Assembly: GCA_002455215.1 (NCBI GenBank)
Contig: DKKK01000058.1
Span: forward strand, 14,510 to 21,065
Direction of reading: 5' to 3'
Length of the DNA stretch: 6,556 nt
Source of the DNA: Anaerolineales bacterium UBA6668
Lineage (GTDB): Bacteria > Chloroflexota > Anaerolineae > Anaerolineales > UBA6668
The notes beneath the pieces are model-generated. The model had not been told where the DNA came from, did not search any database, and saw only the letters and a program-made list of their open reading frames with translations. This document shows positions 1 to 4,800 of this stretch, piece after piece (position 1 is the stretch's first letter; every line of letters begins with the position of its first letter). A program made the translations under genes and the position numbers.

Positions 1-1095
1 CAACACGGTTGCTCCGCTGGCGCCTTGATGCGGGCGTGTCTGATGGGCATTGGTATCTACATCTTCTTTGCCGAAATTTTTTGCCACGAGCGCAGACGCC
101 TCGCCAAAGTCCATCACCGTGCGCGAATCGGGGGCGCTTTGGGCTTGCGCTTTACGGGCAGTTTCAACAATATCTGCTTTTTGCGCGGGAGCTGTCGCTT
201 GTGGGGAGGGAATCGGCGCGTTGCGGGGGCTGGTCTCTAGGGGGGAAAGGACATTGGGGGCGGAAGCGCTGGTTGATTCCACCCAATCTGGTTTCATGCC
301 GGGCAAGAGTGTCCCCAAGCCTACATCTTCCGGCATACTAGCGGAAAGGTTCGGGTTTTCATAGCGTAGCGTCACCATCACACTGGGTGCAAATTCACCC
401 ACCATCAGCGTATCGCCATTATCCAACTCGCGCGGACGCATTAAGATGGCATCGTTAATTTTGAAAGGGTTACCCGCTTGCGGCAGTGGTGTAAATTCAT
501 AAGTGCCGCCTTTGCGGGTCAGCTTGGCGTGATAGCGAGAGATGACGCGGCTATCAATCGTAATGTCATTATCTTCCGCGCGTCCGAGACTGTACTCGCC
601 TTTTTCCAAGATGACTTCATAGCGTGGGTCGGCGCCAATTTGAATCGTCAACTTGATAGGCATCAAGGCTGGGGCAGGCGTGGGTGGGGGGACAGGCGTG
701 TGCTCTTTTGCGGGGGTAACCGGTGGCAAAGGCGCTTCAATGATGGTTGCACCTGCTACGGGTGAAAACTCAATGACGGTTGCCGCGCTTTGGCTGACGC
801 GAATATTGAAAACGACCGCTTGTCCAAGCGCCACAAGGTCACGGTCTTTCAGCGCCAACGGAGCTTGCAGGCGTACACCGTTGACATACGTGCCATTCGC
901 GCTACCCAAATCTTCAATTTGGATCGTGCCATTGGGAAGTAGCGAGAGCCGGGCATGACGCCGAGAAACCCCCGGTGCATTCAAAACGACATCGCAAGCG
1001 GCATCGCGCCCAATGAGCGTCTCCGTTTTTTCGATATTGATCTCTTGACCCGCAAGCGGACCACTTTGGATTAGAATTGATATGAGTGCGGACAC
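1..1095 (-). CDS. Tandem FHA-domain protein, N-terminal part (C-terminus outside window)
   Basis: FHA domains bind phosphothreonine peptides. FHA1 (about residues 4-100) has the full signature: GR at 29-30, SRRH at 44-47 and LGSANGTYVNG at 63-73. A Pro/Thr/Ala-rich linker follows (about 121-145). FHA2 (about 147-245) keeps GR at 171-172 and SRYH at 186-189, but the usual SxNGT loop is replaced by GNPFKIND (208-215), so its phosphopeptide binding may differ. Residues 250-365 look low-complexity and disordered, ending GASGATVL at the edge; a third domain may begin there. No membrane segment or signal peptide is visible, so this part should be cytoplasmic. The start is GTG at 1095: an in-frame TGA lies at 1107-1105 and GAGGAG sits 5 nt upstream. 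Tandem FHA domains of this style occur at the N-terminus of FHA-regulated ABC exporters in Chloroflexota and cyanobacteria. That identity is inference, because no ABC domain is in view. Confidence 0.9.
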   Translation of the reverse strand, partial: MSALISILIQSGPLAGQEINIEKTETLIGRDAACDVVLNAPGVSRRHARLSLLPNGTIQIEDLGSANGTYVNGVRLQAPLALKDRDLVALGQAVVFNIRVSQSAATVIEFSPVAGATIIEAPLPPVTPAKEHTPVPPPTPAPALMPIKLTIQIGADPRYEVILEKGEYSLGRAEDNDITIDSRVISRYHAKLTRKGGTYEFTPLPQAGNPFKINDAILMRPRELDNGDTLMVGEFAPSVMVTLRYENPNLSASMPEDVGLGTLLPGMKPDWVESTSASAPNVLSPLETSPRNAPIPSPQATAPAQKADIVETARKAQAQSAPDSRTVMDFGEASALVAKNFGKEDVDTNAHQTRPHQGASGATVL

Positions 1096-1100
1096 AAAAT

Positions 1101-1106
1101 CTCCTC
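1101..1106 (-). promoter_or_regulatory. Ribosome binding site of the FHA gene
   Basis: The minus strand reads GAGGAG here, followed by 5 nt (ATTTT) and GTG at 1095-1093. An in-frame stop (TGA, 1107-1105) overlaps the site, so translation in this frame cannot begin further upstream. This settles the GTG start. Confidence 0.85.
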
Positions 1107-1123
1107 ACAAAAATTAATTGTTA

Positions 1124-1194
1124 ATATTCAATGCGATTCAGATTGGCGACTTTATTCTTAGGGGAACAAGTGCAATTTTCAACTATGCCGAATA
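1124..1194 (-). repeat. Dispersed intergenic repeat unit, copy A
   Basis: Read on the minus strand from 1194, the first 54 bases (to 1141) align without gaps to the plus-strand unit starting at 1593, with 40 of 54 positions identical by hand count. Shared blocks include TATTCG at the start, TGAAAA, then TGC and CTT, and CGC..AATC at the end. Many differences are transitions. The unit probably extends to about 1124, where the minus strand reads GAATAT, the same ending as the unit at 1591-1672. It lies just upstream of the FHA start and covers its possible promoter, so it could affect that gene. Confidence 0.65.
1154..1182 (-). promoter_or_regulatory. Possible sigma-70-type promoter of the FHA gene
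   Basis: On the minus strand TTGAAA (1182-1177; 5 of 6 to TTGACA) is followed after 17 nt by AAGAAT (1159-1154; 4 of 6 to TATAAT). Start of transcription would fall near 1147, giving a leader of about 50 nt with the GAGGAG site. The motif lies inside repeat copy A. In an AT-rich region such matches arise by chance. Confidence 0.25.
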
Positions 1195-1229
1195 CGTTAC
1201 ACCGATTTTATTATTTTATAAAATTTATT

Positions 1230-1252
1230 TACCTATGCCTAGTACCCCTAAG
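1230..1252 (+). promoter_or_regulatory. Possible LuxR/NarL-type regulator site (paired heptamers)
   Basis: TACCTAT (1230-1236) and TACCCCT (1243-1249) both fit the NarL-type heptamer TACYYMT, 13 bp apart start to start. A reverse copy ATAGGTA lies at 1325-1331. The block CCCCTAAG (1245-1252) also occurs inverted as CTTAGGGG at 1157-1164. The sites sit just upstream of a promoter-like TTGACT. Short motifs like these are weak evidence and the regulator is not in the window. Confidence 0.2.
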
Positions 1253-1260
1253 TACAAAAA

Positions 1261-1288
1261 TTGACTATAATGGTATGGGAAATATGAA
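1261..1288 (+). promoter_or_regulatory. Possible plus-strand promoter
   Basis: TTGACT (1261-1266) is followed after 16 nt by TATGAA (1283-1288). A perfect TATAAT also occurs at 1266-1271, but no good -35 lies 17 bp upstream of it. If used, transcription toward the polyketide synthase would have a leader of roughly 590-610 nt that includes most of the repeats. No better promoter was found nearer the synthase start. Confidence 0.25.
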
Positions 1289-1355
1289 CTATTCAACGGC
1301 GAAACAGCCAAAATAACCGTATCCATAGGTAAAATTACGCACTATTAATGAGTAG

Positions 1356-1391
1356 CTTTTTGGCGGGAAGGAAATTTGCTTCCGAAAAAAG
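1356..1391. other. Imperfect stem-loop
   Basis: CTTTTT (1356-1361) pairs with AAAAAG (1386-1391), and inside it GGAAG (1366-1370) pairs with CTTCC (1379-1383) around an 8-nt loop. The T-run is on the 5' arm and the A-run on the 3' arm, so neither strand has the trailing U-run of an intrinsic terminator. Role unknown. Confidence 0.4.
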
Positions 1392-1472
1392 TATAAACAC
1401 CCATGACTAATGAGTAAATTCGTCATTTCGCACGGACGCAGACAGGGGCGCTCCCAATAACAAAAACCAAAC

Positions 1473-1512
1473 AATTGCAAGTGAACGCAGGTGTTGTAAA
1501 AAAAGTGCAATT
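1473..1512. repeat. Inverted repeat AATTGCA/TGCAATT, overlapping a possible diverged repeat unit
   Basis: AATTGCA (1473-1479) and TGCAATT (1506-1512) are perfect inverted 7-mers with a 26-nt gap. The right arm is part of AAGTGCAATT (1503-1512), identical to 1168-1177 inside repeat copy A. The match continues loosely (TCAC, then weaker) to about 1531, suggesting a further decayed unit on the minus strand at about 1503-1531. This is less certain than the three 54-bp copies. Confidence 0.3.
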
Positions 1513-1590
1513 CTCACCCTAGTAACGATAGAATGGTTTGTTTCTCCAATACAATTGAAAATAATGAACCTTTTGTGAAAAATTCACGTT

Positions 1591-1672
1591 TATATTCGAC
1601 ACGGATGAAAACTGCGCTTTTTCTCTTAAAGAAAAAGGCGCAAATCAGCCTTCGGCACACATGCCGAATATA
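1591..1672 (+). repeat. Dispersed intergenic repeat unit, copy B (most complete)
   Basis: An 82-bp unit bounded by perfect 8-bp terminal inverted repeats TATATTCG (1591-1598) and CGAATATA (1665-1672). It contains a strong hairpin: TGCGC, TTTTT and CT (1613-1624) pair with AG, AAAAA and GCGCA (1630-1642), about 12 bp with one bulged G at 1637. The right end is itself palindromic: TTCGGCA, loop CACA, TGCCGAA (1651-1668). Bases 1593-1646 align without gaps to minus-strand units at 1194-1141 (40/54) and 1794-1741 (38/54). Small size, terminal inverted repeats and internal fold resemble MITE-like or REP-like elements, but no transposase is present and no target duplication is evident. Confidence 0.7.
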
Positions 1673-1739
1673 GATAAAAAGCTCTTTAATCTTTCGTGGT
1701 TTATTCGACACGGGTTGTTTTGGCACACATGCCGAATAT
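1654..1739 (+). repeat. Exact 18-bp direct repeat
   Basis: GGCACACATGCCGAATAT occurs at 1654-1671 and again at 1722-1739, 68 bp apart. Each copy contains GGCA-CACA-TGCC, which can form a small hairpin or a dyad protein site. The core ATGCCGAATA appears a third time at 1185-1194 inside copy A. Confidence 0.75.
1702..1739 (+). repeat. Shortened repeat unit, copy C (ends without the middle)
   Basis: TATTCGACACGG (1702-1713) is identical to the left end of copy B (1593-1604). After 8 bases (1714-1721) comes the 18-bp right-end sequence, identical to copy B. The hairpin-bearing middle is missing, as expected of an internal deletion derivative. TATTCG and CGAATA at its ends remain inverted to each other. 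Its right end is shared with copy D on the other strand. Confidence 0.5.
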
Positions 1740-1794
1740 CGAGTTGCGCTTCTCTCCCCAAAAATAAAAACGCAATTTCCACCGGTGTCGGATA
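1722..1794 (-). repeat. Dispersed intergenic repeat unit, copy D
   Basis: Read on the minus strand from 1794, the unit begins TATCCGACAC, and its first 54 bases (to 1741) align without gaps to copy B at 38 of 54 positions by hand count. TTGCG and CGCAA (1775-1771 and 1748-1744 on the minus strand) frame a foldback corresponding to the copy B hairpin. Inside it several A-to-G changes in the 3' arm leave U-G wobble pairs if transcribed in this sense. The unit ends with the GGCACACATGCC palindrome shared with copy C. It lies in opposite orientation to copy B, about 95 bp before the synthase start. Confidence 0.65.
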
Positions 1795-1810
1795 CAGAAA
1801 CAGGCGGCGG

Positions 1811-1840
1811 TTTTGCTTTCGCCAGCAAACCTTAGCAAAA
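1811..1840 (+). other. Alternative stem-loops before the synthase start
   Basis: TTTTGCT (1811-1817) can pair with AGCAAAA (1834-1840), and its TTTGCT part can instead pair with AGCAAA (1824-1829). The two folds exclude each other. They sit about 50 nt upstream of the ATG, in a leader with no clear ribosome binding site. They could tune translation, or be chance. Confidence 0.2.
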
Positions 1841-1887
1841 AGCACAATCTCCGCTTTGCCATCAATAGAAATTCAAAGTTTCCAACA

Positions 1888-4800
1888 ATGCATTTATACG
1901 ACATTGACCCCAACCAACCGAGCTCCCCAAAAACACTAGTTGACTTACTCCGGTGGCGCAGTGCATACAATGGGGCACAAACTGTATATGGTTATTTGAG
2001 TGAAGGTGAATTGCCAGCGAGCGAAATTAGCTACGCCCAACTTGACCAGCAAGCACGTGCCATTGCCGTCAAGTTACAAGCGCGTTTTTCGCCGGGTGAG
2101 CGCGTTTTGTTGCTATTTAAACCCGGGTTGGAGTTTATTGCCGCTTATTTTGGCTGTTTGTATGCAGGCATGGTGGCAGTGCCTTCCACGCCACCCCGTA
2201 CCAACAAGGTGAGCACCCGCCTGCAAGCGCTTTCTGCAGATAGTGGAGCGGTTGCCGCGCTTACCCAAGCCGATATTTTGGCGAATCTACAAGCACGTTT
2301 TGACATTTTGCCGGAACTCGCCAACTTATTCTGGCTAAACACAGAAGCCCTGCATTTGCCGGATGCCGATTTGTGGCGACCGCCCAGCGTGACCGCCGAT
2401 TCGCTGGCTTTTATTCAATATACCAGTGGTAGTACCAGCCAACCGAAAGGCGTGTTGGTTAGTCATGGCAACCTTCTGCACAACCTGTACGCCATCCGGC
2501 AGGGATTTCGCATGGATCCAAACGGAAAAGGCGTGTTTTGGTTGCCAAGTTACCACGACATGGGCTTGATTGGTGGCATTTTGGAGCCGATGTATATCGG
2601 CAGTTGTTCTTACTTGATGGCTCCGGCAACTTTTTTACAGCACCCTAGCCGCTGGCTGACCGCCATTTCCCAGCTAGGAGGCACCATTAGCGGCGCTCCA
2701 AACTTTGCCTTTCAACTATGCGCCGAAAAAGTCACTCCTGCCGAGCGCAAAAAAATTGACTTATCCAAATTAGAAATTCTATTTTGTGGTTCAGAACCCA
2801 TTCGTGCTGAGACTTTGCGCAATTTCGCCAGCGTCTTTGCCGAGTGTGGCTTTCGGGAGAGCGCATTCTACCCATGTTATGGCATGGCAGAAACCACCCT
2901 GATTGCCACTGGCTATGAAGGCGCACAAACCTTGCGTACCCTAAAAGTAGAGCGCACCGCTCTTGCCGGCAACCGTATCACCCAAGCGAGTGCGGATGTA
3001 CCCAGTGAACAGACACAGGAATTGGTAAGCTCCGGTACGCCGTGCGTGGGGATGGATTTGCGCATTGTGGACCCGCACACCCGTCAAGAATTGGCAGATG
3101 GCAATATCGGTGAAATCTGGATTGCCGGGGGCAGTGTAGCACAGGGCTATTGGAAAAACGAATCGGCAACCGCCCACGCCTTCCGCGCTTTTACTTATAA
3201 TGGAGCAGGTCCATTCTTGCGCTCCGGCGACTTGGGCTTTTTTGCCCAAAATGACCACGCCACCAAAGATTTGTTTGTGACTGGGCGGGTGAAAGATCTC
3301 ATTATCATTCGTGGGCGCAACCTTTACCCGCAAGACATTGAACACACCGTTGGCAATGCGCACCCTGCCTTGCAATTGGGCATGTCTGCCGCCTTTGGCG
3401 CAGAAATAGCTGGCACAGAGCAGTTAGTGGTGGTGCAAGAAGTTTCGCGCCACGCACGCCGCCCCAATGTAGCGGAAGTTGCTGAAGCCGTGCGGCGAGC
3501 GGTGGCGGTAGAACATGGTGTACAACTCGCCGAACTGCTACTGATAAAACCGCTTTCTGTGCCGCGCACTTCCAGCGGTAAGATCCAACGTTTTGCCGCC
3601 AAACAAGGCTACCTGCAAGGCACACTGGAAGAAGTAGGGCGCTGGTCGGCGCGTGCAGAGCAAACGCCAGATGCAACACCCGGCTTGCCTAGTGCAACAC
3701 CCACTCCAGCCGAGTACATTTCTTCTCCGCTAGAACAATTTATTGCTGAGCGCATTGCCGCCACACTCAAACTGCCAGTCAGCCGCATTGACCGTTACGA
3801 ACCCTTTGCCAACTTTGGTTTGGATAGCGTACAAACGGTTAACCTTTCCGCCGAGTTGGAAAAGCACCTCGGGCAAAAACTTTCTGCAACCCTGCTGTGG
3901 GATTTTCCCACCATTGCCGAGTTAGCCGCGCATCTGGCAGGCACTAATGCAGTGCAAAACCCCAGTCGGCCCGCCAGTACGCCAGCCCTGTCTGCCCCCA
4001 CACATGCAGAACCCATTGCCGTCATAGGCATGGCGTGCCGTTTGCCGGGCGCACCCAACCTTGACGAATTTTGGCGGCTATTGGCGGGTGGTGAATCGGC
4101 AATTATGGAAGTTCCGGCGGAACGTTGGGAAAACTTACAAAACGAAGCAGTACAAGAGCGTTTGGTGTCGAACAAAGCCGGATTAATCGCTGATGTGGCG
4201 CAATTTGACGCCGCATTTTTTGGTATCTCGCCACGCGAAGCGACCCGCATGGACCCCCAACAGCGTATCCTACTGGAAACAACCTGGCACGCGCTCGAAA
4301 ATGCCGGGCTAGCCCCCAACCTGCAAGGGCAAACCCCAGTTCTGGGTGGGGTGTTTATCGGGGTGAGTAGTTACGACTATTCGCGCCTGCAATTTGCCGA
4401 TGCGCAAAACGTGGATGCCTACGCCGGTACGGGCAATGCGCATAGTATTGTGGCGAATCGCCTGAGCTATTTGCTGGATTTTCGCGGACCGAGTGTGGCA
4501 GTGGATACCGCTTGTAGCTCATCGCTGGTGGCAGTTCACCTTGCCATGCAGAGCCTGCGTGCCGGTGAGTGTGAACTAGCTTTGGCGGGCGGGGTGAATC
4601 TACTGCTCTCGCCCGAACTCAGCCTAGCTTTTAGCCATGCGCGAATGCTCTCGCCGGAAGGCGAATGCAAAACCTTCTCGGCGCAGGCAGATGGCTATGT
4701 GCGCGGTGAAGGCTGTGGTGTGGTCGTTTTGAAGCGCCTAAGTGCGGCAGAACGAGATGGCAACCGCATCTTGGCGGTATTGCGCGGCTCGGCGGTTAAT

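Larger units (their letters stand above)
1096..1887. other. Long divergent intergenic region, no convincing gene
   Basis: This 792-bp stretch separates two divergently read genes. It is visibly richer in A and T than either gene. Short open frames exist on both strands (for example 1289-1510 and 1514-1828 minus, 1661-1939 plus), but their translations are rich in Cys, Phe and Arg, resemble no family I know, lack good ribosome binding sites and cross the repeat units. It contains three related 54-bp repeat units, one shortened unit, a possible further unit near 1503-1531, several stem-loops, an exact 12-bp palindrome ATTTTATAAAAT at 1213-1224, a direct repeat TAATGAGTA at 1346-1354 and 1408-1416, and weak promoter-like motifs. 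Confidence 0.75.

Noticed and set aside
914..1108. Minus-strand ATG open frame of 64 codons at the FHA start
   Set aside because: It is out of frame with the FHA domains. The real gene uses GTG 1095 behind GAGGAG and has full FHA motifs.
1320..1343. Further diverged copy of the 54-bp unit (TATCCATAGGTAAAATTACGC)
   Set aside because: Alignment needs several gaps and similarity stops after about 25 bp; it may be chance in AT-rich DNA.
1289..1510. Minus-strand open frame of 73 codons
   Set aside because: Odd composition, no ribosome binding site, and it overlaps stem-loops and promoter-like motifs.
1613..1642. Strong hairpin as intrinsic terminator
   Set aside because: Its T-run is in the 5' arm and A-run in the 3' arm; no U-run follows the stem on either strand, and no gene ends nearby.
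1721..1736. TGGCAC as a sigma-54 promoter
   Set aside because: The GC element is not at the required spacing (GG-N10-GC) after TGGCAC.
1591..1794. CRISPR array
   Set aside because: Copies are in both orientations, have unequal spacing and are diverged, unlike a CRISPR repeat-spacer pattern; no cas genes are present.
1514..1828. Minus-strand open frame of 104 codons (and overlapping 66- and 89-codon frames) in the intergenic region
   Set aside because: They cross the repeat units and the synthase start, have no good ribosome binding site, and their Arg/Phe/Cys-rich translations resemble no known protein.
3795..4319. Minus-strand open frame of 174 codons inside the synthase gene
   Set aside because: It is a shadow of the ACP-KS coding sequence on the other strand, which has every expected motif.
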